DNA of 64,000 nt from Modestobacter sp. VKM Ac-2977 (GTDB lineage: Bacteria; Actinomycetota; Actinomycetes; Mycobacteriales; Geodermatophilaceae), in contig NZ_JAPVBQ010000004.1 in assembly GCF_026968045.1 (NCBI RefSeq), positions 1 through 64,000 on the forward strand, given 5' to 3'. Position numbers and translations under genes: made by a program. The notes under the pieces were generated by a model. The model ran no database searches. It was given only the letters and a program-made list of their open reading frames with translations, and was not told where the DNA came from. This document shows, piece by piece, positions 29,943-39,999 of the stretch (positions are counted from its first letter, which is position 1; every line of letters starts with the position of its first letter).

Positions 29943-31133
29943 TCAGTCCTGGTCCGCCTCGGCTCCCAGCGGGACGGCGTCCTCGACGGTGGGGACCGGG
30001 ACGGCGACGCTCGGCACCCCGTCGACCTGATCGGCGGCGGCCAGCTGACCGCAGGCGCCGTCGATGTCGGAGCCGCGGGTGTCGCGGACCGTGGTCGGGA
30101 CGCCGGCAGCGCGCAGCCGGGCGACGAACTCCCGTTGGGCGGGCAGCGGGCTGGCGTCCCACTTGCTGCCCGGGGTCGGGTTGAGCGGGATGAGGTTCAC
30201 GTGCGCCAGCCGCTTCGCCAGCAGCTTCCCGAGCAGGTCGGCCCGGAACGGCTGGTCGTTGATGTCCCGGATCAGCGCGTACTCGATCGAGTAGCGGCGC
30301 CCGGTGCGGCGGGCGAAGTCGTCGGCGGCGCCCAGCACCTCGTCGACCTTCCAGCGGGTGTTGATCGGCACCAGTTCGTCGCGCAGCTCGTCGTCGGGGG
30401 CGTGCAGGCTGACCGCCAGGGTGACGTTGAGCCCCTCCTCGGTGAGCTTGCGGATCGCCGGGACCACACCGACCGTCGACACGGTCACCGAGCGCTGGGC
30501 CAGGCCCAGCCCGTGCGGTGCCGGGGTCAGCAGTGCGTCGAGCGTCTTGCGCACCCGGGCGTAGTTGGCCAGCGGCTCCCCCATGCCCATGAAGACGACG
30601 TTGGACAGCCGGCCGGGTCCGCCGGGGATCTCGCCGTTCGCCATCGCCGCCGCCGCTGCGACCGCCTGACCGATGATCTCGGCCGCGGAGAGGTTGCGGG
30701 TCAGGCCGCTCTGGCCGGTCGCGCAGAACGGGCAGGCCATGCCGCAGCCGGCCTGGCTGGAGATGCAGACGGTGGCGCGCTCGGGATAGCGCATGAGCAC
30801 GCTCTCCACCAGGGCCCCGTCGTGCAGGCGCCACAGCGTCTTGCGGGTGCGGCCGCCGTCGGCGGACTGGTGCCGGACGGGGGTCAGCAGCCCCGGCAGC
30901 AGCGCCTCGGCCAGCTCCGCGCGCGACGCGGCCGGCAGGTCGGTCATCTGCTCCGGATCGGTCACCCCGGCGTAGAAGTGCCGGGCCAGCTGATCGGCGC
31001 GGAACGGCGGCTGACCCAGTTCGACGACCGCCGCGCGGGCCTCCGCCCGGGTCAGGTCGGCGAGGTGCCGAGGCGGCTTGGTGCGGCGGGGGGCCTCGAA
31101 GACCAGGGGCAAGACAGTCATGGCGGGGTCCAT
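29943..31133 (-). CDS. rlmN: Dual-specificity 23S rRNA/tRNA adenine-C2 methyltransferase
   Basis: Radical SAM enzyme that methylates A2503 of 23S rRNA and A37 of some tRNAs. The 396-residue protein has the radical SAM motif CGMACPFC (CxxxCxxC), [42 protein letters not shown], and the C-terminal HVNLIPLNP block with the conserved cysteine near [12 protein letters not shown] at 31133 is chosen; ATG at 31121 is an alternative four codons in. Upstream of VIT1. Confidence 0.95.
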   Translation of the reverse strand: MDPAMTVLPLVFEAPRRTKPPRHLADLTRAEARAAVVELGQPPFRADQLARHFYAGVTDPEQMTDLPAASRAELAEALLPGLLTPVRHQSADGGRTRKTLWRLHDGALVESVLMRYPERATVCISSQAGCGMACPFCATGQSGLTRNLSAAEIIGQAVAAAAAMANGEIPGGPGRLSNVVFMGMGEPLANYARVRKTLDALLTPAPHGLGLAQRSVTVSTVGVVPAIRKLTEEGLNVTLAVSLHAPDDELRDELVPINTRWKVDEVLGAADDFARRTGRRYSIEYALIRDINDQPFRADLLGKLLAKRLAHVNLIPLNPTPGSKWDASPLPAQREFVARLRAAGVPTTVRDTRGSDIDGACGQLAAADQVDGVPSVAVPVPTVEDAVPLGAEADQD

Positions 31134-31215
31134 GCTCCCACCACCGGGCCGCTGGAGGTGGCCCAGCGGGGGTGACATGGCTCCCCGGGAGGAGTCCGGG
31201 GAGGAGCCGCGCCCG

Positions 31216-32826
31216 TCAGCTGCGGCCGCGAGCCTCGGCCAGCGTCGCCGACGGGTCGGGCGCGCCGGACGGCGTGGGCGTCGGCGGCGTGGTCGTCGAC
31301 GGCGTGGTCGTCGACGGCGTGGTCGTCGACGGCGTGGTCGTCGGTGTCGGCGGTGTGGTCGTCGGCGGCGAGGTCTCGGTCGGGGTCGCCGTCGGGCTCG
31401 GGGCGGGGGGCGGCCCGGGGTCGACGACCGGCGGGACCACCTCGCCATCGCCGGACGATCCGTCCCCGGGTCCGGCGGGGGCCTCCGGTTCGCCGCCGGG
31501 GTCGGTGCCCTCGGGATCGGGCTCCCGCGGATCGGGGTCCACCGGGGCGCACGCCGGGCCCAGGACGGGAGCGTCGACGGGGACGTCCGGGTCGGTGCCC
31601 TCGTCCGGGGTCTGGCCGTCCTCGGGCACGGTCGCCGGGCAGTCGCCGTCCGGCGCCGTCGGGTTCCCGACCGGGTCGATGGGGGCCGGTTCGATCGGAC
31701 CCGGGCCGATCGGGGCGGGGACCATCGGGGCGGGGACGATCGGGGCGGGCAGCGCCGGAGGGCCCGGCAGCGGGGTCACCGCCTGCACGGCGGAGCCCGC
31801 GGGGCCGCCCGGCTGCACGCCGGACCGCGGCGCCACCACACGGAACGTGCGGCCCCGGGCCGACGAGGTGGCCACCGGGACCGATGCGGCCCGAGGGCCG
31901 GGTGTCGCAGCCGCGCTCGGCGACCCGGTCGGGGCCGTGGCGACCGGGGGGTCCACGTCGCCGGCGCCGGCGCCGAGCGCAGCCAGCCCGTTCACGCGAG
32001 TCGCGGGCGACCGGTTCGCGGTCGTCGGCGCAGCCCGCTCGTCGGTGTCCCGCTGGACTGCCGCGATCGAGGGGCCCGCGCCGTCCGAGCCGCCGGGAAG
32101 GGTGAAGCCGGCCACGACACCGGCGACGACGAGCACCGCTGCTGGGAGGAGGACGCGGTACCGCCGCCGGCCAGCAGCAGTCGGCGGCGTGCGGACGGCG
32201 GGGAGCGCGCCACCGGGAACGGTGCCGCGTGCGCCGGCATCGGTGGGCGCGGGCAGCGCCTCCGCAGCCTGGATGTCGGCAGCCCAGGCGGCCAGCTGCG
32301 CCTGGCGCTCCCGCTCGGCGCTGCGCTCGGCCTCCTCCAGTTCGGCCAGGGCAGCGACCAGCTCCGCGGACGCCCCCGGGACCAGGTGCTGCCGATCGGG
32401 CAGCAGCGGAGGCCCGGGCGCCATGGCCGGCTCGGGGAAGGCGTCCGCCGACGGCCGCGCGGGCACTGCCACGGGTGCGACGTCGACCCACTGCGGCAGC
32501 CAGGCCTCGTCCCACGCAGCAGCGTCGGACGGCGACTGATCGATCTGTCCGTGCTCGGCCGGCGCGCGGTCCGCCGACTCGTCGACGGCCAGTCTGTCCA
32601 GCGCCGGCACCTCGACCACAGGAGCCTCGACCTCCGGCACCTCGACCTCCGGCACCTCGACCTCCGGAGGCTCGGCCTCCGGCCGTTCGGTCGCCGCGTC
32701 GCTGGCCGTGGGAGCGCCAGGTCCGGGGCCTGCCGCAACCAGCTCGTCCGGCCCGCCCGCCGGCACGGCCGCCGCGGACGCCTGCTCCTGCAACGACTCG
32801 TCACCTCGCGGTGGGCCCGACGCCAC
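31216..32826 (-). CDS. Membrane-anchored Pro/Thr/Glu-rich protein
   Basis: A 536-residue protein I cannot assign to a family. It has an acidic cytoplasmic N-terminal half with short Val/Glu/Pro repeats ([15 protein letters not shown]), one membrane helix ([19 protein letters not shown], about residue 225) and a long, low-complexity outer part with [18 protein letters not shown] and [12 protein letters not shown] repeats, no Cys-rich or catalytic motif. Start set at GTG 32826 because GGGGAGGA is six bases upstream; a GTG 12 codons earlier lies inside that site. Likely an envelope-spanning structural or wall-passing protein. The third part has tandem DNA repeats of 15 bases, so length may vary between strains. 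Confidence 0.65.
   Translation of the reverse strand: MASGPPRGDESLQEQASAAAVPAGGPDELVAAGPGPGAPTASDAATERPEAEPPEVEVPEVEVPEVEAPVVEVPALDRLAVDESADRAPAEHGQIDQSPSDAAAWDEAWLPQWVDVAPVAVPARPSADAFPEPAMAPGPPLLPDRQHLVPGASAELVAALAELEEAERSAERERQAQLAAWAADIQAAEALPAPTDAGARGTVPGGALPAVRTPPTAAGRRRYRVLLPAAVLVVAGVVAGFTLPGGSDGAGPSIAAVQRDTDERAAPTTANRSPATRVNGLAALGAGAGDVDPPVATAPTGSPSAAATPGPRAASVPVATSSARGRTFRVVAPRSGVQPGGPAGSAVQAVTPLPGPPALPAPIVPAPMVPAPIGPGPIEPAPIDPVGNPTAPDGDCPATVPEDGQTPDEGTDPDVPVDAPVLGPACAPVDPDPREPDPEGTDPGGEPEAPAGPGDGSSGDGEVVPPVVDPGPPPAPSPTATPTETSPPTTTPPTPTTTPSTTTPSTTTPSTTTPPTPTPSGAPDPSATLAEARGRS
31286..31343. repeat. 15-base tandem repeat (TPSTT-type)
   Basis: Three perfect copies of GGCGTGGTCGTCGAC (31286-31300, 31301-31315, 31316-31330) plus most of a fourth. 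Lies inside the coding sequence of the Pro/Thr-rich membrane protein and keeps the frame. Confidence 0.85.
32626..32670. repeat. 15-base tandem repeat in the N-terminal half of the same gene
   Basis: Copies of CTCGACCTCCGGCAC at 32626-32640, 32641-32655 and a variant at 32656-32670, encoding a Val-Glu-Val-Pro-Glu repeat. Confidence 0.8.
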
Positions 32827-32976
32827 GGCCACTCCTCCCCGGCCGGTCGCCGCCTCGGCCACCGTTCGCGGCCGAGCCCGGACACCAGACCCGAACGGCC
32901 ATGCTGCCGGAGAGGATCGCGCCCATCCGTTAGGCGCGGCGTGATCGCCCGGTCACACTGCGCTCGGCCTCGCCGA

Positions 32977-33705
32977 TCAGCCGCGCTTCCGCACGGCGCT
33001 GAGGTCGGCGTGCTCCCGGACCCAGGTGTGCATCGCGATCCCTGCCGCGACCCCGGCGTTCAGCGACCGCGTCGAGCCGAACTGGGCGATCGACACCGTG
33101 AGCGCGGCGCCGTCCCGGGCCGCTGGGGTGAGCCCGGGACCCTCCTGTCCGAACAACAGGACGCAGCGGCGCGGCAAGGAGACGGTCTCCAGCGGAACGG
33201 CGCCGGGGCCGTTGTCCACCGCCACCACCGTCAGGTCCTCGGCCGCCGCGAACTCCAGCAGCCCGGTCACCTCCGGGTGGTGGCGCAGGTGCTGGTAGCG
33301 GTCGGTGACCATGGCGCCCCGCCGGTTCCACCGGCGCCGGCCGATCACGTGCACCTCCGCCGCCAGGAAGGCGTTGGCGGTGCGCACCACCGTGCCGATG
33401 TTCAGGTCGTGCTCGAAGTTCTCGATGGCGACGTGGAACGGGTGCCGCCGTCGGTCCAGGTCGGCGACCACCGCCTCCAACCGCCAGTACCGGTAGCGGT
33501 CCACCACGTTGCGCCGATCGCCCTCGGCGAGCAGCTCACGGTCGTACCGCGGATCGGCCGGCCAGGGACCGACCCACGGGCCGACGCCGACCGACCCACC
33601 CCACTCGGTCGGCCCGGGCACCTCGTCGTCTGTGTGCCCGTCGTCCGTGGGCTCGCCGTCTGTCGGCCGGGCGTCCGTCGCCCGGCCCGTCGTCCCGTCC
33701 GTCAC
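32977..33705 (-). CDS. SpoU/TrmH-family RNA 2'-O-methyltransferase
   Basis: A 242-residue SPOUT methyltransferase. After a disordered Thr/Asp-rich N-terminus (1-35), the family motifs appear in order: motif 1 DLNIGTVVRTANAF, motif 2 LLFGQEGPGLT, motif 3 STRSLNAGVAAGIAMH, which form the SAM knot. Substrate (tRNA or rRNA) is not evident. Starts at GTG 33705, 10 bases after the cdsA stop, so it is co-transcribed with cdsA. Neighbouring positions match the actinobacterial pyrH-frr-cdsA order. Confidence 0.88.
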   Translation of the reverse strand: MTDGTTGRATDARPTDGEPTDDGHTDDEVPGPTEWGGSVGVGPWVGPWPADPRYDRELLAEGDRRNVVDRYRYWRLEAVVADLDRRRHPFHVAIENFEHDLNIGTVVRTANAFLAAEVHVIGRRRWNRRGAMVTDRYQHLRHHPEVTGLLEFAAAEDLTVVAVDNGPGAVPLETVSLPRRCVLLFGQEGPGLTPAARDGAALTVSIAQFGSTRSLNAGVAAGIAMHTWVREHADLSAVRKRG

Positions 33706-33715
33706 CGCCGCGGGC

Positions 33716-34945
33716 TCAGACCGGCGCGACCATCGACAGGATCAGCCACGCGACCGCGGCCGAGGGGAGCAGGGAGTCCATCCGGTCCATCAGACCGCCG
33801 TGGCCGGGCAGCAGGTCGCCCATGTCCTTGATCCCCAGGTCTCGCTTGATCAGGGACTCCCCCAGATCGCCCAGGGTCGCGGTGACCGCGATGGCGACCC
33901 CGAACAGCACGCCACCCCACCACGGCCCGTCGAAGACCAGCGTGATCAGCAGCGTGCCGATGAGCACGCAGGCCGCCACCGACCCGGCCAGCCCCTCCCA
34001 GGACTTCTTCGGACTGACCGTGCGAGCCAGGGGGTGTTTCCCGAACAGCACGCCCGCAGCGAAGCCGCCCACGTCACTGCAGACCACCGTGCCGATGAAC
34101 GTCAGCACCCGGGCGGCACCGTCGTCGGGCGCCAGGAGGAGGACGGCGAACCCGGCCAGCAGGGGCACGTAGAGGGCGACGAAGACCGCGGCCGACGCAT
34201 CGCGCAGGTAACCGACCGGGCCGTCGCCCAGCCGCCAGAGCAGCACGGCGAAGACGGTGAGCAGGAAGGCGATGACCAGCCCCGAGGGGCCGCGCGTCCA
34301 CGCCAGGGCCGCCATCGCGACCGCCCCCACCAGGACAGGCGTGCGGGGCGGCCGATGACCGCCCTTCTCCAGCGCCCCGCTGAGCTCGAAGACGCTGATC
34401 AGGACGGCGGCGGTGACGACGGCGAGGAAGGAGGGCCGCCAGAGCAGCAGCGTGGCGAAGACCACCGCTCCGAGCGCCAGCCCGACCCCGACCGCGGCGG
34501 CCATGTCCCGCCCGGCCCGCCCGACGGCCCGCGCTGCGCCACTCGGGGTGTCCTGCGGGGGCTCCCCGGTGACCTCGGCACCCAGGGCATCGGGCACCGC
34601 GGTGAGCGGGGCGTCGGCGGGCGCGTTCTCGTGGCCGGCTCCCGGACCCCGCGCCTCGACCGCCGGCCCGACCTGCATCGGCACGGCTTCGCGGCGCTCG
34701 TCGTCCCGGCGCAGGTCGTTGGTCTCCGGCCCCGCGACCGGCAGGGGGCGCGGGCCGCGGGGTCCGACCGCGGGTCGCGGCGGCACCGGCGGCTGGTCGA
34801 TCCGAACCAGCGGTCCGGTGTCGGGGTCCTGCCGTGGGGCCGGCCCCTCCCCCTTGCCGCCCGGGCCGTCGGCGATCCCGGCCCGGCTGCGGGCAGGCTG
34901 ACGGCCCGAGCCGAGGGGCTCGGGGCGGTGCGGGTCGCGGGTCAC
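33716..34945 (-). CDS. cdsA: Phosphatidate cytidylyltransferase
   Basis: Makes CDP-diacylglycerol for phospholipid synthesis, in the membrane. The 409-residue protein has a 130-residue Pro/Gly/Arg-rich cytoplasmic leader, then about eight membrane helices. The CDS signature is clear in the C-terminal part: SPKKSWEGLAGSVAACVLIG and LGDLGESLIKRDLGIKDMGDLLPGHGGLMDRMDSLL. Start at GTG 34945; the leader is long and may begin later, but no better start is evident. Follows frr after 20 bases. Confidence 0.93.
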   Translation of the reverse strand: MTRDPHRPEPLGSGRQPARSRAGIADGPGGKGEGPAPRQDPDTGPLVRIDQPPVPPRPAVGPRGPRPLPVAGPETNDLRRDDERREAVPMQVGPAVEARGPGAGHENAPADAPLTAVPDALGAEVTGEPPQDTPSGAARAVGRAGRDMAAAVGVGLALGAVVFATLLLWRPSFLAVVTAAVLISVFELSGALEKGGHRPPRTPVLVGAVAMAALAWTRGPSGLVIAFLLTVFAVLLWRLGDGPVGYLRDASAAVFVALYVPLLAGFAVLLLAPDDGAARVLTFIGTVVCSDVGGFAAGVLFGKHPLARTVSPKKSWEGLAGSVAACVLIGTLLITLVFDGPWWGGVLFGVAIAVTATLGDLGESLIKRDLGIKDMGDLLPGHGGLMDRMDSLLPSAAVAWLILSMVAPV

Positions 34946-34965
34946 GGCAGCGTCGGGAGGTCGAC

Positions 34966-35523
34966 TCAGACGTCCAGGAGCTCGGTCTCCTTGTTCTTCA
35001 TCGCCTCGTCGATGCTGGCGACGTGCGCCGCGGTGAGGTCGTCGAGCTCCTTCTCCGCGCGACGCACGTCGTCCTCCCCGGCCTCACCGTCCTTGTTGAT
35101 CCGGTCCAGCTCCTCCTTGGCGCGGCGGCGGACGTTGCGGATCGAGACCTTGGCGTCCTCGCCCTTGGACCGGGCCATCTTCACCAGGTCCCGCCGGCGC
35201 TCCTCGGTCAGCTGGGGGAAGACCACCCGGATCAGCGACCCGTCGTTGGTGGGGTTGACGCCCAGGTCGGAGTTGCGGATCGACTTCTCGATCGCCTGCA
35301 GCTGGGTCGCGTCGTAGGGCTTGATGACCGCCATCCGCGCCTCGGGCACGGTGATCGAGGCCATCTGGGGCACCGGGGTCAGCGCGCCGTAGTAGTCGAC
35401 GAAGATCTTGTTGAACATGGACGGCGCGGCGCGGCCGGTGCGAACGGAACCGAGGTCCTCGCGAGCGACCGACAGGGCCTTGTCCATCCGCTCCTCGGCG
35501 TCGAGCAGGGTGTCGTCGATCAC
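34966..35523 (-). CDS. frr: Ribosome recycling factor
   Basis: Releases the post-termination ribosome with EF-G. The 185-residue protein is the normal length and shows the family sequences: [45 protein letters not shown], the [21 protein letters not shown] stretch, and the C-terminal [23 protein letters not shown] helix. The GTG at 35523 opens it. Between pyrH and cdsA, as usual. Confidence 0.97.
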   Translation of the reverse strand: MIDDTLLDAEERMDKALSVAREDLGSVRTGRAAPSMFNKIFVDYYGALTPVPQMASITVPEARMAVIKPYDATQLQAIEKSIRNSDLGVNPTNDGSLIRVVFPQLTEERRRDLVKMARSKGEDAKVSIRNVRRRAKEELDRINKDGEAGEDDVRRAEKELDDLTAAHVASIDEAMKNKETELLDV

Positions 35524-35617
35524 GGGTTCTCTCCTCCTGCGGCAGCTGCCGGGGTCTGTGCGGTGTGCGGATGGGGCGGCACCCGGCGTGCGCCGCCCCG
35601 ATCGACGTCCGGCCCGG

Positions 35618-36379
35618 TCAGGGCTGGGCGCTGATCAGCGTGCCGATCCTCTCACCTGCCACCGCGCGGGCGATGTTGCCGTCGCGCAACAGGTTGAACA
35701 CGACGATCGGCATCTGGTTGTCCATGCAGAGGCTGATGGCCGTGGCGTCGGCGACCTTGAGCTGCTTGGCCAGCACCGTGCCGTAGTCCAGGTCCGAGTA
35801 CATCGTGGCCGCGGCGTTGGTGCGCGGGTCGTCGTCGTAGACGCCGTCGACGCCGTTCTTGGCCATCAGCAGCACCTGGCACTCGATCTCCAGGGCCCGC
35901 TGTGCGGCGACCGTGTCGGTCGAGAAGTACGGCATCCCGGCGCCGGCCCCGAAGATGACCAGCCGCCCCTTCTCCATGTGCCGCATCGCCTTGCGCGGGA
36001 TGTAGGGCTCGGCGACCTGCCCCATGGTGATGGCCGTCTGCACCCGGGTCTCGAGCCCGGCCTTCTCGCAGAAGTCCTGCAGGGCCAGGCAGTTCATCAC
36101 CGTGCCGAGCATGCCCATGTAGTCGGCGTGACCGCGGTCCATGCCGGCCTGGGAGAGCTCCGCGCCACGGAAGAAGTTGCCGCCACCGACGACGACCGCG
36201 ACCTGGGTCCCGGAGCCGACCACGGCGGCCAGCTGCTCGGCGATGGTGCGGATGATCACCGGGTCGACCCCGACCTTGCCGCCACCGAAGGCCTCACCGG
36301 AGAGCTTGAGCAGGACCCGGCTGTAGCCGGACCCGTCCAGCGGGGCGAAGGCGGTGGGCGCGGACTTCAGAGCGGTCAC
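35618..36379 (-). CDS. pyrH: UMP kinase
   Basis: Phosphorylates UMP to UDP, an essential pyrimidine step. The 253-residue amino-acid-kinase-fold protein has [47 protein letters not shown] and the [15 protein letters not shown] motif. GTG at 36379. Separated from tsf by a hairpin terminator and from frr by 94 bases, in the normal tsf-pyrH-frr-cdsA order. Confidence 0.97.
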   Translation of the reverse strand: MTALKSAPTAFAPLDGSGYSRVLLKLSGEAFGGGKVGVDPVIIRTIAEQLAAVVGSGTQVAVVVGGGNFFRGAELSQAGMDRGHADYMGMLGTVMNCLALQDFCEKAGLETRVQTAITMGQVAEPYIPRKAMRHMEKGRLVIFGAGAGMPYFSTDTVAAQRALEIECQVLLMAKNGVDGVYDDDPRTNAAATMYSDLDYGTVLAKQLKVADATAISLCMDNQMPIVVFNLLRDGNIARAVAGERIGTLISAQP

Positions 36380-36463
36380 GGGCGTTCCTCGGTTCGGTGT
36401 CGGATGGATCGATCCTGCCGCATCTGGCGGGCGTGCGCGGGCGTCCCGGCGGGTCCGGACAGG

Positions 36464-36499
36464 CCACCGGCCCCGTCCTGGTGAGAACGGGGCCGGTGG
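36464..36499 (-). terminator. Terminator between tsf and pyrH
   Basis: Perfect 13-bp stem CCACCGGCCCCGT (36464-36476) with ACGGGGCCGGTGG (36487-36499) and a ten-base loop, 41 bases after the tsf stop. Probably ends the rpsB-tsf transcript. Confidence 0.7.
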
Positions 36500-36540
36500 A
36501 TCTCCGTGGGCTGAGCGGTCTCAGGCCTCGGAGGTACAGC

Positions 36541-37356
36541 TCAGGCCTGGCCGACCTCGAAGCGGGCGAACCGGTCGACGGTCAGGCCGGCGTCGGCGAT
36601 GACCTGCTTGACGGTGCGCTTCGGCTCGGTGATCGAGGGCTGCTCGAGCAGGACGAAGTCCTTGAAGTAGGCGTTGACCCGCCCCTCGACGATCTTGGTG
36701 ATCGCCTGCTCGGGCTTGCCCTCCTCCTTCGCGGTCTGCTCGGCGACCCGGCGCTCGGTCTCCACGGCGTCGGCGGGGACCTCCTCGCGGGTCAGGTAGC
36801 GGGGACGTGCGGCGGCGATGTGCATCGCCAGCGAACGCGCCGCGTCCGCGTCGCCGCCGGAGTACTGCACGGCGACACCGATGGCCGGGGGCAGGTCGGT
36901 GGCCCGCTTGTGCAGGTAGACCGCCGTGGTGCCCTCGAAGACGGCGAACCGGGAGAGCACCAGCTTCTCGCCGATGCGGGCCGACTCCGACTCGATGAGC
37001 TGGGCGACCGACTGGCCGTCGACCTGGGTGGCCATCAGTGCGTCGACGTCGGCCGGCTTCTCGGCGACGACGAGGTCGAGCAGGCGCTCGGCGAGCTTGA
37101 CGAAGTCGGCGTTCTTGGCGACGAAGTCGGTCTCGCAGTCGAGCTCGAGCAGGGCCCCGTCGCGGCTGACGACCACGCCGTTGGTGGTCGAGCGCTCCAG
37201 GCGCTTGCCCACGTCCTTGGCGCCCTTGACGCGCAGGAACTCGATGGCCTTGTCGTAGTCGCCATCGGCCTCGGTCAGGGCCTTCTTGGAGTCCATCATG
37301 CCGGCGCCGGTGGCGTCACGGAGACGCTTCACGTCGGCTGCGGTGAAAGCAGGCAT
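36541..37356 (-). CDS. tsf: Elongation factor Ts
   Basis: Nucleotide exchange factor for EF-Tu. The 271-residue protein has the N-terminal UBA-like domain ([29 protein letters not shown]) and the core with [25 protein letters not shown] and the [17 protein letters not shown] block. ATG at 37356 with AGAGGAAG upstream. rpsB-tsf pair with a hairpin between. Confidence 0.97.
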   Translation of the reverse strand: MPAFTAADVKRLRDATGAGMMDSKKALTEADGDYDKAIEFLRVKGAKDVGKRLERSTTNGVVVSRDGALLELDCETDFVAKNADFVKLAERLLDLVVAEKPADVDALMATQVDGQSVAQLIESESARIGEKLVLSRFAVFEGTTAVYLHKRATDLPPAIGVAVQYSGGDADAARSLAMHIAAARPRYLTREEVPADAVETERRVAEQTAKEEGKPEQAITKIVEGRVNAYFKDFVLLEQPSITEPKRTVKQVIADAGLTVDRFARFEVGQA

Positions 37357-37433
37357 GTCACTTCCTCTGATCGGTGGTGGTGCGGGGCGCGGACCCCGCG
37401 AGGTGAGGTGCCGGCCTGGGGCCGGGCAGACGG

Positions 37434-37475
37434 CGGCGCCGCCCTCCCCCGCACGAGCGGGGAGGAGCGGCGCCG
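37434..37475 (-). terminator. Hairpin between rpsB and tsf
   Basis: Stem of 16 pairs with a single-base bulge (37434-37449 with 37459-37475, arms CGGCGCCGCCCTCCCC and the complement). Six bases after the rpsB stop. Likely an attenuator that sets the rpsB:tsf ratio. Confidence 0.55.
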
Positions 37476-37480
37476 ACCGG

Positions 37481-38485
37481 TCAGCCGTTCTGCGCGCCCT
37501 GGGTGCCGGTGGACTGGTCACCGGTGGCGGGGACGCCCTCGACCGGGGCGACCTCGTCGGCCGTGACGGCCGGGGGTGCGGCCGGGGTCTCGGGCAGCTC
37601 AGTGGCGGCAGCCGGGGCAGCCTCGGTCGCCGGGGCGGCCTCGGCCGCCGGGGCGACGGCCGGAACGGCCTCGGCGGCCGGAGCGGCCGCCTCAGCGGTG
37701 CCGCCGGTCAGCAGCTCACGCTCCCAGTCGGCCAGCGGCTCGGCGGCGGCCGGGGCCTCGGCGCCGTCCTCGCTGCGACCGGCGTTGGCCTGCGCAGCCG
37801 AGCGGGCCATCAGGCCCTCGGCGACCGCGTCGGCGATCACGCGGGTCAGCAGCGCGGTGCTGCGGATGGCGTCGTCGTTGCCCGGGATCTTGTAGTCGAC
37901 CTCGTCCGGGTCGCAGTTGGTGTCGAGGATCGCGACGACGGGGATGCCCAGCTTCCGGGCCTCGCCGACGGCGATGTGCTCCTTCTTGGTGTCCACGATC
38001 CAGACGGCGCTGGGGACCTTCTTCATGTCGCGGATGCCGCCCAGGGAGCGCTCGAGCTTGGCCTTCTCGCGGGAGAGGACCAGCTGCTCCTTCTTGGAGA
38101 GGCTGACCAGTGCGCCGGTCTGCTCGAGGTCCTCGAGCTCCTTGAGGCGCTCCAGCCGCTTGTAGACGGTCTGGAAGTTGGTGAGCATGCCGCCCAGCCA
38201 GCGCTGGTTCACGTAGGGCATGCCGACCCGGGTCGCCTGCTCGGCGATGACCTCCTGCGCCTGGCGCTTGGTCCCGATGAACATGATCGAACCGCCGTGG
38301 GCGACGGTCTGCTTCACGAACTCGTAGGCCTGGTCGATGTAACCCAGCGTCTGCTGGATGTCGATGATGTAGATGCCGTTGCGCTCGGTGAAGATGAACC
38401 GCTTCATCTTCGGGTTCCAGCGACGGGTCTGGTGCCCGAAGTGGACCCCGCTGTCGAGCAGGTTCTTCATGCTGACGACTGCCAC
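37481..38485 (-). CDS. rpsB: 30S ribosomal protein S2 with Ala/Pro/Glu C-terminal extension
   Basis: Assembly protein of the small subunit. The 334-residue protein has the S2 core ([67 protein letters not shown]) in the first 235 residues and then a 100-residue tail of Ala/Pro/Val/Glu low complexity. The GTG at 38485 is placed with GAAGGAAGG upstream. Tail length is variable in actinobacteria and may be disordered. Confidence 0.96.
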   Translation of the reverse strand: MAVVSMKNLLDSGVHFGHQTRRWNPKMKRFIFTERNGIYIIDIQQTLGYIDQAYEFVKQTVAHGGSIMFIGTKRQAQEVIAEQATRVGMPYVNQRWLGGMLTNFQTVYKRLERLKELEDLEQTGALVSLSKKEQLVLSREKAKLERSLGGIRDMKKVPSAVWIVDTKKEHIAVGEARKLGIPVVAILDTNCDPDEVDYKIPGNDDAIRSTALLTRVIADAVAEGLMARSAAQANAGRSEDGAEAPAAAEPLADWERELLTGGTAEAAAPAAEAVPAVAPAAEAAPATEAAPAAATELPETPAAPPAVTADEVAPVEGVPATGDQSTGTQGAQNG

Positions 38486-38631
38486 GTGGCGCCGCCTTCC
38501 TTCTCGTGCGCGGGCGGCCGGGGCCGACGCCGCGCTGCTCGGTTGTCGCGGACGCACCGGGAGGTGCGCCGCCCTGGTGTCCGGCTGCGCCACCGAAACC
38601 CGCCAGGAGGCGGGACCGAGGTGACGACTGC

Positions 38632-38700
38632 CCCGCTGCAGCAGCGGGAAGAGGACACGCGAAGTCGATCCGCCGGAGGCGGACCGCATCGACGAGCATA
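38632..38700 (-). promoter_or_regulatory. rpsB promoter and leader hairpins
   Basis: On the rpsB strand a -10-like TATGCT (38695-38700) is 17 bases from a weak TCGGAC -35. Downstream are two stems in the leader: GTCGAT/ATCGAC with nested CCGCC/GGCGG (38664-38693) and CCCGCTG/CAGCGGG (38632-38648). S2 leaders control rpsB-tsf in other bacteria, but no known family was matched. The rest of the 322-base gap to the divergent M23 gene (38486-38807) shows nothing clear. Confidence 0.4.
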
Positions 38701-38807
38701 CGCCCTGGGCGACCGCGGTCCGACCGGGTCGTCCCCAGGGCCCCCGGACGTCCACGACCTCGCGCCGGCACCTCCGCTCGGCGGCGTCCGGCGGCAACCT
38801 CTGGCGG

Positions 38808-39344
38808 GTGTCCCCACGCCGCACTCCGCTCGCCGCACTGGTCGTCGCCGTCCTGCTGACCGGCCTGCCGGCGGCATCGGCCACCCCCACCGCCGCGCCG
38901 GACGCGTCCACCCCCGCACCGGCACCAGCCTCCGGGCTCTGGGACTGGCCCCTGCCGGGCGCACCCACGGTCGGTCGGCCCTTCGACGCCCCGGCGACGC
39001 CGTACGCGGCTGGGCACCGCGGGGTGGACCTGACGGGCGCGGTGGACGGACAGGTGCTCTCCGCCGGCGACGGGGTGGTCGCCTTCGCCGGGATGGTCGC
39101 CGGCCGGCCGGTGGTCAGCGTCGACCACGCCGACGGGCTGCGGACGACGTACGAGCCGGTGACCGCTGGGGTGGCCGCCGGTCAGTCCGTGGCCCGCGGC
39201 TCCCCGCTGGGCGTGCTGGTGGGCGGGCACGCCGGCTGCCCGGTGGACGCCTGCCTGCACTGGGGCCTGCGCCGTGGCGAGACGTACCTGGACCCGCTGG
39301 CACTGCTGCGTCCGCCGCGGGTGCGACTGCTCCCGTGGCACTGA
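38808..39344 (+). CDS. M23 family metallopeptidase (peptidoglycan endopeptidase-like)
   Basis: A 178-residue exported LytM-type protein: signal peptide (1-25), a Pro/Ala/Thr spacer, then the M23 domain with H-x3-D metal ligands (HRGVD, His70 and Asp74) and HWGL near the end (His151). Expected to cut or bind cell-wall peptides. GTG start at 38808. Position opposite rpsB matches Rv2891. Compact domain, no extra targeting module. Whether it is active depends on the second H-x-H; only one His of that pair (His151) is obvious, with Leu150 before it and Cys149 preceding. Confidence 0.85.
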   Translation: MSPRRTPLAALVVAVLLTGLPAASATPTAAPDASTPAPAPASGLWDWPLPGAPTVGRPFDAPATPYAAGHRGVDLTGAVDGQVLSAGDGVVAFAGMVAGRPVVSVDHADGLRTTYEPVTAGVAAGQSVARGSPLGVLVGGHAGCPVDACLHWGLRRGETYLDPLALLRPPRVRLLPWH

Positions 39345-39381
39345 GCCCACCGGACGGCGGTGACGGCGCTACCGTCCGGGC

Positions 39382-39903
39382 GTGCGTTGGCGACGGAAGA
39401 AGGCCCCCGAAGAGCAGGCCACCGAGCAGCAGGCCCCCGACCAGGACCCCGGTCAGGTGCTGGACGGCCTGCGGCAGGTGGTCGACCGGTTCGGCTGGGC
39501 GGTGCTGCACGGCGGCGGAGGCGGCCCGGGTGACCCGCGGTGGTCGCACACCGTCGGGCTGACCGCGCTCGGGCACCCCGAGGTGATCGTCGTGGGGCTG
39601 CCGTTCCCGGCCGGGGAGAAGTACCTCAACCTCGTGGGCGAGGCGGTGCGCGGCGGTGCCCGCTTCGGCCCCGGCGCGGCCACGACCGGGCTGACCGACG
39701 CCGACTCCCCGGTGGTCTTCCTCGCGGTCGAGGACACCGCACGGCTCGCGGTCGCCGAGCAGTTCTACGGCTCGATCGAGGTGCTCCAGCTCGTCTGGCC
39801 GGACTCGACCGGCCGGCTGCCCTGGCAGGAGGGCCACCGGAACCCGCCGGAGGCCCAACCGCTGCTGGGGCCGCTGCCGGGTGACGGGTCGGCCGACAGC
39901 TGA
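39382..39903 (+). CDS. DUF4262 domain protein
   Basis: A 173-residue protein with the DUF4262 pattern: WSHTVGLTALGHPEVIVVGLPFPAGEKYLNLVGEAV, then PVVFLAVEDTARLAVAEQFYGS and a conserved tryptophan region QLVWPDSTGRLPWQEGHR. Function unknown. It begins with a Glu/Gln-rich disordered start (KKAPEEQATEQQAPDQD). Follows the M23 gene by 37 bases; GTG start at 39382. Possibly co-transcribed. Confidence 0.75.
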   Translation: MRWRRKKAPEEQATEQQAPDQDPGQVLDGLRQVVDRFGWAVLHGGGGGPGDPRWSHTVGLTALGHPEVIVVGLPFPAGEKYLNLVGEAVRGGARFGPGAATTGLTDADSPVVFLAVEDTARLAVAEQFYGSIEVLQLVWPDSTGRLPWQEGHRNPPEAQPLLGPLPGDGSADS

Positions 39904-39999
39904 TCTCGGCTGTCCTCCGTCCCGGCTGGGATCAGAGCCCCTCGATCAGCAGCTGCTCGATGAGGTCGGGGACGACACGACGACGAACCAGTGGGGTGG

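Noticed and set aside
31286-31343. Tandem repeats as a CRISPR-like array
   Set aside because: Units are 15 bases without spacers and lie in frame in a coding sequence.
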